64,000 nucleotides of DNA from Agelas oroides. Its lineage: Eukaryota > Porifera > Demospongiae > Agelasida > Agelasidae. Location of the stretch: positions 5,023,754-5,087,753 of the forward strand of contig OX422191.1 of assembly GCA_949130485.1 (NCBI GenBank), read 5' to 3'. A program made the position numbers and the translations under genes. Of the stretch, positions 10,700-23,261 are shown piece after piece. The notes under the pieces are model-generated. The model was not told where the DNA came from and ran no database searches. It saw only the letters and a list, made by a program, of their open reading frames with translations. Every line of letters begins with the position of its first letter. Position 1 is the stretch's first letter.

Positions 10700-12257
10700 G
10701 ATGAGAGGTGGTTCAACAAACCTCTTTACTTTGTCTAAGGTATATTTGGTCTCATACCTCACTACTGAGACACAGTATCAGACACTGTGTGTCAGTTTTT
10801 CAGATGGTTAGAGAACTACTCCCTGCATGGTTACTGTCACCGTCACTGGTGATTTTAGTGTGAATTATTTAGTATGAGCAGAAAGCTTGGGTCCAACCAA
10901 CCTGGGACTTCAGTCAGGCACTCTACTGGACACTATGTACACACTGATAAGTCACCTGGGATGCTCCACTAGTAGTCATATCATGGTATATATGATGTCA
11001 CATAGAGGATGCAACAATTAGAACAAGGCAGGACCTAGCTAAATTTTCACAATTTTTAATTTCATGACAGGGTCGCAACCTATGACCACACCTCCATCAA
11101 TTTTGTTTACTACTCAAAGTGGAGTGAAGTGATGGTAACACAAATAAAACGGTGGGCCCCGTTTGTTGGGGAAGAACTGCCATGCCAAAGAGTGTATACC
11201 CTTTCCGAGGATCTGTTTGTAGTGGTGGTGATACTAAGTTGATTGTAGCTCATTTTATAAGTTTGTGCAGTCTGCTCGATGTTTCTACGATGAAGCAAGC
11301 CGATTCTGTGTTGAGTTGTTAGATACAGGAGCTATTTGTAAATAAACATTTCCTAGATGAAAGTTTTGTGACTCGGGATTTAATGGCAAAATCGCAAAAA
11401 ATATCAATGAGGCTAGTGTTTCCACGTGAGTACATGTTCAGAAGAAAACAATAACTGTGTTTCCTAAACTACATTGGCTAGCAGCTAGCTATGGATCAAC
11501 AGCAACTTTTGTCCACCTCAGTTGAAGAGAAGAAATACTTTCAAACTGGAACATAAGTTTAGTAGCCTTGCTATTGCCATAGTCGATCTCGCAGCTCATA
11601 CACAAGCCTGAGTATAATGTTACATTGCCGAGCATGTATTGCCATTGGATAGTTCAAGCATCTTTGTTTTATGGCTACAGATGCACGTGTTCTTGGTGTT
11701 GAAGTCTGCTATTGTCTAGCCGAAAGTGCCAGTGCTACCACATTACCCTTAATGTCATCATGGCAGCAGTTTAGTGAAGTTTTAGCTACTTTGTAATTAC
11801 ATTCGGGATCAATTTTTCATTGCATAACTTAGTTTTTCCATTAAACAATTCTACATAGGTGTGCTCAGTATGGAATTGATAGTACAGAAAACTTTGATCT
11901 TGTATGGCTTTACACAATAATAAAAAGTCAACATATTAGCATGACTACTGGTAGAGAAGACAATGTAATGGGTGTTAAAGTTCATGTACTCAAGAACATG
12001 CTCTCCCCCTACTCTCTAAACTAGTTTATGTATAAATGATTCGCCACAAGACAAATGCTGACTCAATGTGTTGAATAAGTACTGGAATGAGTTTATTCAG
12101 TGTATTAGTACTAGAATGTATATTATTGGACAGTACACATTGTAAAGTGTTCATTACTATAGTTAATGTGAAAATTCTGGGGGTGCTTCAGAGAACAAGA
12201 GATGAGAGGAGGCTCAACAAACCTTCTCACTTTGTGTAAGGTATCTTTGGTCTAGAT
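10700..12257. other. Intron sequence, no gene
   Basis: AT-rich intron with no supported coding frame. The first part and the last part (from about 12190) resemble the flank that normally lies beside an LRR exon (GAGAACAAGAGATGAGAGG), but at 12190 the exon itself is missing, suggesting an exon lost or truncated at the edge of the tandem array. Confidence 0.5.
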
Positions 12258-13265
12258 ACCTCACTACTGAGACACACTATCAGACACTGGGTGTCAGTTT
12301 GTCAGTTAGTGAAGTAGAGGAGCACTCCCTGTGTAGCATAGTTTTGGTGAAGACAGAGGGGTCCTGTGCAGTTTGTCAGTTAGTGAAGTAGAGGACTACT
12401 ACTTGTTTGGTTACTGTCATAGTCATTGGTAATTTTAGTGCAAATCAATAAGATTAGAGGGCTGGGATCTAGCCTATAAGGAGTTCAGTCAAGCATTCTA
12501 CTGGACACTGTAGACACTGATAAGTCATCCGGGTTGCTTCACTAACAGCTGTATCATGGTATATATGATATCAGATAGGGGATCCAACAATCAGGACCTA
12601 GCTACATGTATGTGTGCACACATGTAATCACAATGGTAACAGGGGAACTTGTGTACCCCCAGCCCCACCCTTAAGGTTATGATAAACTCAGTTGGAAACC
12701 TGTGAAATGCATGTAGTCACCAGTTGTTTATATAAGCAATTATTAGTTGACATACACACAATAATTAATCATTGCTGAAGCTGTGTGAATGGACGTCTCC
12801 AAACTCACCGAACAATGTTCGGTGCCTTGCCATATTTCGAAAGTAGATTGCTCATCCTTGCACCAAATATAAGGCAAGGGAAGCATTTTTTCGGTGTTCT
12901 AGTGTGTTTTATGTGTAGCCCAGTGTATCTTGCAGGACACCATTCAAAGAAATCGGACTTTAATTGAAGATTCTACACTCTTAAGTTCACTTCTTACGTC
13001 CGAAGCAAGTAAATTCTTATATATGTGACCCGCTGAGCGAAAACCCGGCACTTCCTGCAAATATTGAATTCGAGTTAGAAGCGATTTTATCTGTACAGAT
13101 CGTTTTCCAGCTAAACTCAGATTATTGCACCAACGTGTCACAGGAGGCTTGCACTGTATCACACTGAATTATGAAGCCCGGCTCTGCTACTGTAACGACG
13201 ATATAAGCTCAAACTCACAGGCAGGTCAGCAAAATACGGGAATGCGTTGCTATGGACAGCTGGTA

Positions 13266-14397
13266 GAGTAAGTTAGCAATCATCGGACGACAGGTATATT
13301 CGGACACTCAAACGCGGAGGGAAAACTGCATAAACATTCGGCGATACCACAAGACTGTAGCTGAGGTACGTGATACCTGGTGTACCAAAAATGACGCCCG
13401 CGCATTGTTTCCTGTTGGCGCTAGAAGCGATAAAATGGCCGTCCGAAAAACATCAATATTCGGAAAAGTGTATGTATTTTCAGACACTGTTGTTTGTGCC
13501 TTCTCTGAAGCTGCTTTTGGAGAGATTTTAGCATCGATACGATGCCCCAAGACCTCCCCAATTCACAATATATTTTGGTAGTGGTAGCTGCTTTGAACAC
13601 TCAGGGGCGCAGCTGAACATGGACCAGTCCGATTCGATCGATATCGGACGGTGAAATTTGTCATTTCTTGCTGTGTTGTCTCCAAACAAGTTGAAGTCTC
13701 CACCATATTAGCATCAGTAGAATCTACAGGCTCTTGGCTACATGCTGGTATTTGTCCGGTGTTTGTGCGTTGAGTAGTTCTCGAGATATTGCACGATATC
13801 GTTTGAACTCACCTATTTATGCTGCACATAAATCAACCAGCGTAGTTTATGGGAAGAAACATGAAATATATTTATATCTCGAGAACTACTCAACGCACAA
13901 ACTCCAGACAAGTACCAGCATGTAGCCAAGAGCCTGTAGATTCTACTGATGCTAATATAGTGGAGACTTCAGCTTGTTTGGAGACAACACAGCAAGAAAT
14001 GACAAATTTCACCGTCCGATATCAATCGAATCGGACTGGTCCATGTTCAGCTGCGCCCCTGAGTGTTCAAAGCAGCTACCGCTACCAAAATATATTGCGA
14101 ATTGGGGAGGTCTTGGGGCATCGTATCGATGCTAAAATCTCTCCAAAAGCAGCTTCAGAGAAGGCACAAACAACAGTGTCTGAAAATACATACACTTTTC
14201 CGAATATTGATGTTTTTCGGACGGCCATTTTATCGCTTCTAGCGCCAACAGGAAACAATGCGCGGGCGTCATTTTTGGTACACCAGGTATCACGTACCTC
14301 AGCTACAGTCTTGTGGTATCGCCGAATGTTTACGCAGTTTTCCCTCCGTGTTTGAGTGTCCGAATATAGCTGTCGTCCGATGATTGCTAACTTACTC
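13266..14397. mobile_element. 1,132 bp foldback element with TA duplications, copy 1
   Basis: Begins GAGTAAGTTAGCAATCATCG and ends with its inverse. Arms are about 524 bp (13266-13789 and 13874-14397) around an about 84 bp spacer. TA flanks both sides (13264-13265 and 14398-14399). The third tandem unit carries the empty site GCTGGTATGTGTAAATTCC at about 18787, with a single TA, which defines the ends. TA targeting points to Tc1/mariner-type mobilisation. The open frames in the arms (168 and 80 residues) are one inverted sequence read in opposite directions, not a demonstrated gene. Confidence 0.9.
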
Positions 14398-14754
14398 TAT
14401 GCGTAAATTCCTAAATAAAAAATTCACAAGCTTCCAGTCCGTATATGCTTGCCTTTCTGTCTATAGACACAATGTAAGTCCCCGCTTTGACAAGCGCTGT
14501 CTTTCCCAACTGTCTTCGCCGACTTTCAAGCTGCTTTTTTACAACAACACGTGTCGATTTTATGTAACACGATAGTATACGGAGACATTAAAATTTACCG
14601 TAGCAACGTAACACCAGGAACCAAAGCTACTCCCTGTGTGGTTACTGTCACAGTCACTGGTTGCATCATGATTACAAACACTGTTGCTACATGTGTACAC
14701 CAGGAACCAAAGCATCATTACAGACCTACAAAATTAGGACATGAAAGGTTAAAC

Positions 14755-14879
14755 ATAGCCTTGTTCCCAGGCTTTCCCCGTTATTTTTTGTTGTTGTTCT
14801 TCGGTTTGCGTTCATATAGAAGCGGAAAATGGAAACCAAACAACAAAAAAAAAACAGAGGAGGCCTGGGAACGAGGCTA
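14755..14879. mobile_element. TAGCCT-family MITE in tandem unit 1
   Basis: A 125 bp element with TAGCCTTGTTCCCAGGC and GGCCTGGGAACGAGGCTA ends, between GGTTAAAC repeats (14747-14754 and 14880-14887). Same insertion site as 933-1312 but without the nested palindrome. Confidence 0.85.
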
Positions 14880-14891
14880 GGTTAAACTTAC

Positions 14892-14975
14892 TCTAGCTCC
14901 TGAAGGCTCTGGTTCACTTGCAAAGCTCCAGCCAATTCACGAGCTCCTTCAGCGGTGATCTGATTACCACTGAGG
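14892..14975 (-). CDS. NLR leucine-rich repeat exon 16
   Basis: An 84 nt LRR exon starting LSGNQITAEGARELAGAL, acceptor CTACAG, donor GTAAGT, phase 2. Identical in protein sequence to the exon at 17656-17739, as expected for a very recent tandem duplication. Confidence 0.85.
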
Positions 14976-16028
14976 CTGTAGAACAAGAGATAAGAGGTGG
15001 TTCAACAAACTTGTCTCGGTACCTCACTACTGAGACACACTATCAGACACTGGGTGTCAGTTTGTCAGTTAGTGAAGTAGAGGAGCACTCCCTGTGTAGC
15101 ATAGTTTTGGTGAAGACAGAGGGGTCCTGTGCAGTTTGTCAGTTAGTGAAGTAGAGGACTACTACTTGTTTGGTTACTGTCATAGTCATTGGTAATTTTA
15201 GTGCAAATCAATAAGATTAGAGGGCTGGGATCTAGCCTATAAGGAGTTCAGTCAAGCATTCTACTGGACACTGTAGACACTGATAAGTCATCCGGGTTGC
15301 TTCACTAACAGCTGTATCATGGTATATATGATATCAGATAGGGGATCCAACAATCAGGACCTAGCTACATGTATGTGTGCACACATGTAATCACAATGGT
15401 AACAGGGGAACTTGTGTACCCCCAGCCCCACCCTTAAGGTTATGATAAACTCAGTTGGAAACCTGTGAAATGCATGTAGTCACCAGTTGTTTATATAAGC
15501 AATTATTAGTTGACATACACACAATAATTAATCATTACTGAAGCTGTGTGAATGGACGTCTCCAAACTCACCGAACAATGTTCGGTGCCTTGCCATATTT
15601 CGAAAGTAGATTGCTCATCCTTGCACCAAATATAAGGCAAGGGAAGCATTTTTTCGGTGTTCTAGTGTGTTTTATGTGTAGCCCAGTGTATCTTGCAGGA
15701 CACCATTCAAAGAAATCGGACTTTAATTGAAGATTCTACACTCTTAAGTTCACTTCTTACGTCCGAAGCAAGTAAATTCTTATATATGTGACCCGCTGAG
15801 CGAAAACCCGGCACTTCCTGCAAATATTGAATTCGAGTTAGAAGCGATTTTATCTGTACAGATCGTTTTCCAGCTAAACTCAGATTATTGCACCAACGTG
15901 TCACAGGAGGCTTGCACTGTATCACACTGAATTATGAAGCCCGGCTCTGCTACTGTAACGACGATATAAGCTCAAACTCACAGGCAGGTCAGCAAAATAC
16001 GGGAATGCGTTGCTATGGACAGCTGGTA

Positions 16029-17160
16029 GAGTAAGTTAGCAATCATCGGACGACAGGTATATTCGGACACTCAAACACGGAGGGAAAACTGCGTAAACAT
16101 TCGGCGATACCACAAGACTGTAGCTGAGGTACGTGATACCTGGTGTACCAAAAATGACGCCCGCGCATTGTTTCCTGTTGGCGCTAGAAGCGATAAAATG
16201 GCCGTCCGAAAAACATCAATATTCGGAAAAGTGTATGTATTTTCAGACACTGTTGTTTGTGCCTTCTCTGAAGCTGCTTTTGGAGAGATTTTAGCATCGA
16301 TACGATGCCCCAAGACCTCCCCAATTCACAATATATTTTGGTAGTGGTAGCTGCTTTGAACACTCAGGGGCGCAGCTGAACATGGACCAGTCCGATTCGA
16401 TCGATATGGGACGGTGAAATTTGTCATTTCTTGCTGTGTTGTCTCCAAACAAGTTGAAGTCTCCACCATATTAGCATCAGTAGAATCTACAGGCTCTTGG
16501 TTACATGCTGGTATTTGTCCGGTGTTTGTGCGTTGAGTAGTTCTCGAGATATTGCACGATATCGTTTGAACTCACCTATTTATGCTGCACATAAATCAAC
16601 CAGCGTAGTTTATGGGAAGAAACATGAAATATATTTATATCTCGAGAACTACTCAACGCACAAACTCCAGACAAGTACCAGCATGTAGCCAAGAGCCTGT
16701 AGATTCTACTGATGCTAATATAGTGGAGACTTCAGCTTGTTTGGAGACAACACAGCAAGAAATGACAAATTTCACCGTCCGATATCGATCGAATCGGACT
16801 GGTCCATGTTCAGCTGTACCCCTGAGTGTTCAAAGCAGCTACCGCTACCAAAATATATTGCGAATTGGGGAGGTCTTGGGGCATCGTATCGATGCTAAAA
16901 TCTCTCCAAAAGCAGCTTCAGAGAAGGCACAAACAACAGTGTCTGAAAATACATACACTTTTCCGAATATTGATGTTTTTCGGACGACCATTTTATCGCT
17001 TCTAGCGCCAACAGGAAACAATGCGCGGGCGTCATTTTTGGTACACCAGGTACCACGTACCTCAGCTACAGTCTTGTGGTATCGCCGAATGTTTACGCAG
17101 TTTTCCCTCCGTGTTTGAGTGTCCGAATATAGCTGTCATCCGATGATTGCTAACTTACTC
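16029..17160. mobile_element. 1,132 bp foldback element, copy 2
   Basis: Same length, ends and TA flanks (17161-17162 on the right) as the element at 13266-14397. It was copied as part of the tandem unit rather than by a separate insertion, because its position within the unit is identical. Confidence 0.9.
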
Positions 17161-17517
17161 TATGCGTAAATTCCTAAATAAAAAATTCACAAGCTTCCAG
17201 TCCGTATATGCTTGTCTTTCTGTCTATAGACACAATGTAAGTCCCCGCTTTGACAAGCGCTGTCTTTCCCAACTGTCTTCGCCGACTTTCAAGCTGCTTT
17301 TTTACAACAACACGTGTCGATTTTATGTAACACGATAGTATACGGAGACATTAAAATTTACCGTAGCAACGTAACACCAGGAACCAAAGCTACTCCCTGT
17401 GTGGTTACTGTCACAGTCACTGGTTGCATCATGATTACAAACACTGTTGCTACATGTGTACACCAGGAACCAAAGCATCATTACAGACCTACAAAATTAG
17501 GACATGAAAGGTTAAAC

Positions 17518-17643
17518 ATAGCCTTGTTCCCAGGCTTTCCCCGTTTTTTTTTGTTGTTGTTCTTCGGTTTGCGTTCATATAGAAGCGGAAAATGGAAACC
17601 AAACAACAAAAAAAAAAACAGAGGAGGCCTGGGAACGAGGCTA
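17518..17643. mobile_element. TAGCCT-family MITE in tandem unit 2
   Basis: A 126 bp copy between GGTTAAAC repeats (17510-17517 and 17644-17651), duplicated together with the tandem unit. Confidence 0.85.
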
Positions 17644-17655
17644 GGTTAAACTTAC

Positions 17656-17739
17656 TCTAGCTCCTGAAGGCTCTGGTTCACTTGCAAAGCTCCAGCCAAT
17701 TCACGAGCTCCTTCAGCGGTGATCTGATTACCACTGAGG
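17656..17739 (-). CDS. NLR leucine-rich repeat exon 15
   Basis: An 84 nt LRR exon, same protein sequence as 14892-14975 (LSGNQITAEGARELAGAL start). Phase 2, donor GTAAGT. Confidence 0.85.
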
Positions 17740-17784
17740 CTGTAGAACAAGAGATAAGAGGTGGTTCAACAAACTTGTCTCGGT

Positions 17785-18901
17785 ACCTCACTACTGAGAC
17801 ACACTATCAGACACTGGGTGTCAGTTTGTCAGTTAGTGAAGTAGAGGAGCACTCCCTGTGTAGCATAGTTTTGGTGAAGACAGAGGGGTCCTGTGCAGTT
17901 TGTCAGTTAGTGAAGTAGAGGACTACTACTTGTTTGGTTACTGTCATAGTCATTGGTAATTTTAGTGCAAATCAATAAGATTAGAGGGCTGGGATCTAGC
18001 CTATAAGGAGTTCAGTCAAGCATTCTACTGGACACTGTAGACACTGATAAGTCATCCGGGTTGCTTCACTAACAGCTGTATCATGGTATATATGATATCA
18101 GATAGGGGATCCAACAATCAGGACCTAGCTACATGTATGTGTGCACACATGTAATCACAATGGTAACAGGGGAACTTGTGTACCCCCAGCCCCACCCTTA
18201 AGGTTATGATAAACTCAGTTGGAAACCTGTGAAATGCATGTAGTCACCAGTTGTTTATATAAGCAATTATTAGTTGACATACACACAATAATTAATCATT
18301 ACTGAAGCTGTGTGAATGGACGTCTCCAAACTCACCGAACAATGTTCGGTGCCTTGCCATATTTCGAAAGTAGATTGCTCATCCTTGCACCAAATATAAG
18401 GCAAGGGAAGCATTTTTTCGGTGTTCTAGTGTGTTTTATGGGTAGCCCAGTGTATCTTGCAGGACACCATTCAAAGAAATCGGACTTTAATTGAAGATTC
18501 TACACTCTTAAGTTCACTTCTTACGTCCGAAGCAAGTAAATTCTTATATATGTGACCCGCTGAGCGAAAACCCGGCACTTCCTGCAAATATTGAATTCGA
18601 GTTAGAAGCGATTTTATCTGTACAGATTGTTTTCCAGCTAAACTCAGATTATTGCACCAACGTGTCACAGGAGGCTTGCACTGTATCACACTGAATTATG
18701 AAGCCCGGCTCTGCTACTATTACGACGATATAAGCTCAAACTCACAGGCAGGTCAGCAAAATACGAGAATGCGCTGCTATGGACAGCTGGTATGTGTAAA
18801 TTCCTTTAAAAAAACGCGATTCACAAGCTTGCAGTCCATATATGCTTGTCTTCCTTTCTATAAACACAATGTAAGCCCCCGCTTTGACAAGCGCTGTCTT
18901 T
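17785..18901. repeat. Partial tandem unit, copy 3, lacking the foldback
   Basis: Matches the first part of the unit up to TATGGACAGCTGGTA, then passes straight into the sequence that follows the foldback in copies 1 and 2 (GTAAATTCC, then CAAGCTT and GACAAGCGCTGTCTTT). It ends near 18901. It preserves the uninserted state of the foldback target and carries no LRR exon. Confidence 0.88.
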
Positions 18902-19984
18902 GCCATGAAAACATTATCATGAACACCAATTACTGTTGCAGACAAATCTTGAACTGATATACCTGCAAACTACCACTAAGCAATTTCCCTTAACTCTTTA
19001 ACAACCTTGGCTATATGCTGGAAGTCTTTATTAGGCTATGGATATCTTCCTTGGTCCATATTTCCACTTCTGCTTGGAGCTAGCATTGGAAACTTGAGCA
19101 AAGCTTCTTCGGCTCATTCTCGGTGGGTTCACAACCTTTGCCACACCCACTCATTAGCGAGTGTTCAATGGTCAGGGCCCTCCGACCAGTGAACGCTCCT
19201 CCGGACTAAAAGCTGCCTAAGATGCCAGAAATGGAGTCCCTACAAGGTGAAAGGCGCGTTTTCTACACCCGTTTGTGCAAGAAGGCAGACAAATGGCCCA
19301 CCCGGCACTGACCAGGGCTTTTCTACAGGCAGCTACAACCACTGTCATGCACTGTCATCAAGAGTGGTGCACCCTCCCACCTCCCCCTGTCCCACCCTTT
19401 CTGCTAGTGCAGAACCTATCCTCAAAACGGATTGCGCCAACTGATAACATGTGGCCAAAATCTGACGATGCCAAAAAGCACAAGATTAACCCACTTCTCA
19501 ATAAATTTTAAAGTTTGCTTCATGACAATGTAGCTCCAACCAGCAACAATTGTGGCAGTCCCAGGTAGAAATCGAACTTTATTCCTTTGCATATTTCGAT
19601 CGTGTTACTGCGTTTGAAGCGCTGTAGCGCTGAATTTCCAATATACTGTAGCAAAGTTAGTGTTATGTTGAACTATAGCCGAATCCCCTCTGTAGCGACT
19701 GGTTGTTGTAAAAATCCGGTAGCTTTTTGGTATACAGGCAAGTTTGTGACATACTAATTTTATTTATGAACATGTACCCGTAATCTTAAGGAACTGCCCA
19801 TTGGCAACTTCATTGTAGCATTTGGAGACCCTCACTCAAAACCAAATAATTATCACCATACTGCACTTGCAGTAATTTGACTCTTGTAAAGCTACACTAG
19901 TTGAGATATAGTGTACCCTTTATATCATTACTGTAGTACCAGTGTACACCTCTTAAGAGGTAGAACATAAATGGCTAGACTCAC
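18902..19984. other. Intron sequence with old repeats
   Basis: Contains an inverted copy of the GGCTTGGCTGTA-type repeat (about 19130-19420) and a segment (about 19527-19760) that recurs at 21105-21320 and starts with the GGCAGTCCCAGGTAGAAATC end of the palindromic MITE family. No coding sequence is supported. Confidence 0.5.
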
Positions 19985-20068
19985 TTTAGCTTCTGAAGGC
20001 TGTGGTTTACTTGTAAAGCTGTGCCAAGTGCACAAGCTCCTTTGTCTGTAATCTCGTTCCTACTGAGG
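19985..20068 (-). CDS. NLR leucine-rich repeat exon 14
   Basis: An 84 nt LRR exon starting LSRNEITDKGACALGTAL, acceptor CTGCAG, donor GTGAGT, phase 2. Unlike most, the conserved VNQSL reads VNHSL. Confidence 0.82.
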
Positions 20069-20816
20069 CTGCAGAAGGCCAGACAACAAAAAAGAGAGCT
20101 GGTTCAAAAATGTCCATGAACTTACTTGTATATTCCACTAACCCTTGTACCCTAGGTACCAGCCCTGAGTATTTATATAACAGCCAGCTTTGATAATCAC
20201 CTGTGGATATCTCCCAGTATGTGTACTTCTTGTGGCATATATAACACTTATAGCATGCTAGCTATGGTTTTCAATAACCAACCCTCATCCTCATGCTATC
20301 AGGTTGTTAGTGACCATACATCCCAGGCTACAATGCTACGTATAACTGTGACAACAGTACACTGAAAAACCAAAGAACATAGTTGATTTCTTGTGTCCAG
20401 ACACAATATTATTCATGTAATCACCGCACCCCCCTGTGGTGACATTCTTAGATTCAAATAGAAGAGCTGGCAAACACTGCATGTAAGAAGCAAATTAACC
20501 TATACATAGAAATCATCAGTATAGTGAAGGTGGTAGATTTGCATAAAAAACAACTAAAAACAGACCCAAAGAACGTGTTTTAAATTAAACCTGTTTTCAT
20601 TTTGACATATACATTCCTTTATTGGTCAGAGTCATGATCATGAGTCAGGGCTGCACACAACCATTTATGCAAGTATACAGTGCCAAATTGCATGTACAGG
20701 ATAAAGTTTGACGGAGTCAACAGGTCTTGCCCAATATTTAGCACAGGTCTGGGAATGACACTAGGGTATCAGTGTACACCTCTTAAGAAGTAAGACAAAT
20801 AAATGGCTGGACTCAC

Positions 20817-20906
20817 TCTAGCTTAAGCTTCTGATGACTCTGGTTCACTTGCAAAGCTTCCACCAGTACAAGCACACATTCATCTGAGATTCTGTTTCCA
20901 CTGAGG
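20817..20906 (-). CDS. NLR leucine-rich repeat exon 13, long form
   Basis: A 90 nt exon, six bases longer than the standard unit, starting LSGNRISDECVLVLVEAL and ending HQKLKL before the GTGAGT donor. Acceptor TTATTCAG. Length remains a multiple of three and phase 2 is kept. Confidence 0.78.
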
Positions 20907-20934
20907 CTGAATAAAAGAGAGGTGGTTTAAAAAG

Positions 20935-21495
20935 GTTCAGAATGTACATACTTACAACAGGAAGAATCGAACTATGATTAACAGTTCCTTGTGGTCAAAC
21001 ACACTGTATTTGATATGCACATTCAGTGGTTGGTCACAAACGGGAAGCTCATATTAGAGCTGTGATCGCATATATCAGGGGCATCAGAAGCCATGTGGCC
21101 ATGGCAATGTAGCTCCAACCAACAACAATTTGTGGCAGTCCCAGGTAGAAATCGAACATTATTCCTTTGCATATTTCGATCGTGTTAGTGTTTGAAGCAC
21201 TGAATTTCCAATATACTGTAGCAAAGTTAGTGTAACTATAGCCGAATCCCCTCTGTAGCAACTGGTTGTTATAAAAATCCGGTAGCTTTTTGGTATACAG
21301 GCAAGTTTGTGACATACTAAAAAGTTCGGAATGTACATACTTACAACAGGAAGAATCAAACTATGATTAACGGTTCCTTGTGGTCAAACACAATGTATTT
21401 GATATGCACATTCAGTGGTTGGTCACAAATGGGAAGCTCATATTAGAGCTGTGATCACATATATCAGGGACATCAGAAGCCGTGTGGCCATGGCC
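20935..21495. repeat. Local duplication around a 215 bp insert
   Basis: About 170 bp (GTACATACTTACAACAGGAA through GCCATGTGGCCATGGC) occurs at 20935-21108 and again at 21325-21495. Between them is a copy of the 19527-19760 segment. Confidence 0.75.
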
Positions 21496-21504
21496 ACCCC
21501 TTTT

Positions 21505-21523
21505 GGGGGGGGGGGGGGGGGGG
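21505..21523. repeat. Poly-G tract
   Basis: An uninterrupted run of about 19 G, likely unstable and prone to assembly length error. Confidence 0.9.
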
Positions 21524-22082
21524 AATGTGAGGACACTTCAGTGCTTTCATTGACTAAGGGCTCTCACAAGACCATCAGCATCAATATTTTCAAGCAGTAA
21601 GTGCAACAGTCAGGTAGCACTATAAAGGCCTCACCAACCATGAGATGTCATTTTTCCTAAGTGTGATTTTAACTATCATTGTTTCAGTGAGTTGTGACTA
21701 GTGAACGCAAGCTTAATTTTCTCCTCCACACACTAAAAGGGCCGAGGAAGCAAACTAATTCATGACTGCCAGTTTTCACATGCATCAAGGCGGTAATAGC
21801 CTCGTGAGACTGAACAAATAAGTATTTATGGCCCAAAAGAGGCTGTAGACAGACGGGTCAGAGCATCTTATTTCCTTAGGGTGCTAAGACCCCCTAGCTA
21901 GTGCATGCTTATTCATGTACTGCTATGGCCTCACCACTTTCAAAATGCTTCTGACACCTCTGTATATAAAACCATCCATGCAAGTATGAAGTGTATAGGA
22001 GGCCCTCTCTCTAATATTTCAGCACAGGCCTGGGAATGACACATTAGTCTCATCACCAGTGGACATAAATAGTCAGACTAAC

Positions 22083-22163
22083 TCTAGCTTAAGGCTCTGG
22101 TTCACTTGCAAAGCTCCAGCCAGTACCAACACACCATCGGCTGAGACGTTATTGTTCCTAAGG
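22083..22163 (-). CDS. NLR leucine-rich repeat exon 12, short form
   Basis: An 81 nt exon lacking one codon near its 3' end (NQSLKL instead of NQSLQKL), starting LRNNNVSADGVLVLAGAL. The donor is GTTAGT, weaker than the usual GTGAGT or GTAAGT, so this exon may be skipped more often. Phase 2 is kept. Confidence 0.75.
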
Positions 22164-22639
22164 CTGCAGAATGTCAGACAACAAAAAATGAAAGGCACAT
22201 GGTTAAAAAAATGTCCACATACAGTATGTACACAAGAACAGTATAGGAACATCAATTTTGATGATTGATTCCTTGCAGTGGTCCAACATATTCAGTTGTT
22301 GGTCACAAGTGTGGAATTCTTAATATAGAGTCGTGACCACAATTCAACAATGCATGCAACCATCCATGTAAGTATTATGTAAATAAGCAAATGTAAAGGA
22401 TAGTGTTTGCAAGTACCACATGCACTCAATAATATGCTCTCCACCTATTTTCTAAACTAGTTTGCGTGTAAAGTGGGAGGGGATTTCACCACAAGACAAA
22501 AGCTGGCTCAATGTCTTGATTAAGTACTGGAAATGAGTTAATTCAGTGTATTAGTAGTAGAAGTTGTGTGTCGAGTGGGGGAGCACCAACATCGCTGGCA
22601 CATCGATGTTCAAAATTTCACACATACATAAAGTGTGAA

Positions 22640-22930
22640 GTTAAAACATAATGGGAGATGGGGATGGGGCATTTATGGCTTAAATGGATAGGGGCATTTT
22701 ATGGCTTAAATGGATGGGACATTTTATGGCTTAAAATTAATGGGTGGGACATTTATGACTTAAATGAGTAGGACATTTATGTCTTAAATGGGTGGGGCAG
22801 TTAGTTACAGTTTTTTTTTTAGGAGATATGCACAAAAACACTGGTCTTCAGGGGAGTACTCCACGCATGACCACGGGTTTCGGTCCCTTTGAACTCCCTT
22901 ATTTGCACATTTTTGGACAGTACACATTGT
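22640..22930. repeat. Minisatellite-bearing dispersed repeat
   Basis: Tandem units of about 26 bp built on GGGGCATTTATGGCTTAAAT, followed by a unique tail (CACTGGTCTTCAGGGGAGTA and GGTCCCTTTGAACTCCC). The same order, units then tail, is seen at 55500-55720, so the two parts move as one repeat. Confidence 0.75.
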
Positions 22931-23177
22931 AAAGTGACAGTAATTGCAAAAACTCTGGGTGTAATTCAGCACCGCTAGCCACCCGCCCATGGCCTACACC
23001 TTTGCATGATCATGACACAGGGATGCAGGTAACCATGCAAGTATATAGTGACAAATGTGTAAGACAATGCTTACAACTGTCACCAGCCCTCCCTACTATT
23101 TCAGCACAGGCCTGGGAACAACACTACCATCTCAGTGTACACCTCTTAAGAAGTACAACATGAATGACTGGACTCAC

Positions 23178-23261
23178 TATAGCTTCTGAAGTGTCTGGTT
23201 CACTTGCAAAGCTCCAGCTACTGCACAGGCTCCTTTGTGTGAGATCTTGTTGTGACTGAGG
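23178..23261 (-). CDS. NLR leucine-rich repeat exon 11
   Basis: An 84 nt LRR exon starting LSHNKISHKGACAVAGAL, acceptor CTGTAG, donor GTGAGT, phase 2. Copy B partner of 582-665. Its final codon joins as TAC (Tyr), where most repeats give Asn or Asp. Confidence 0.82.

Larger units (their letters stand above)
12258..15020. repeat. 2.76 kb tandem unit, copy 1
   Basis: The unit begins ACCTCACTACTGAGACACAC and recurs 2763 bp later with few differences. It contains the 1,132 bp foldback element, a small TAGCCT-family MITE, and one LRR exon (14892-14975). Tandem duplication has therefore added an LRR exon. Confidence 0.93.
15021..17784. repeat. 2.76 kb tandem unit, copy 2
   Basis: Almost identical to copy 1, with scattered substitutions such as CGATATGGGA against CGATATCGGA and an extra base in the poly-T of the small MITE. 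Contains a second foldback element and LRR exon 17656-17739. Confidence 0.93.

Noticed and set aside
13849-14355. A 168-residue open frame repeated at 16612-17118, looking like a conserved gene
   Set aside because: It is the arm of a palindrome; the same protein is read on the opposite strand in the left arm. Conservation comes from tandem copying, and no domain or start signal supports it.
22805-22990. 61-residue minus-strand frame
   Set aside because: It lies within the minisatellite-bearing repeat tail and has no counterpart protein in the second copy.
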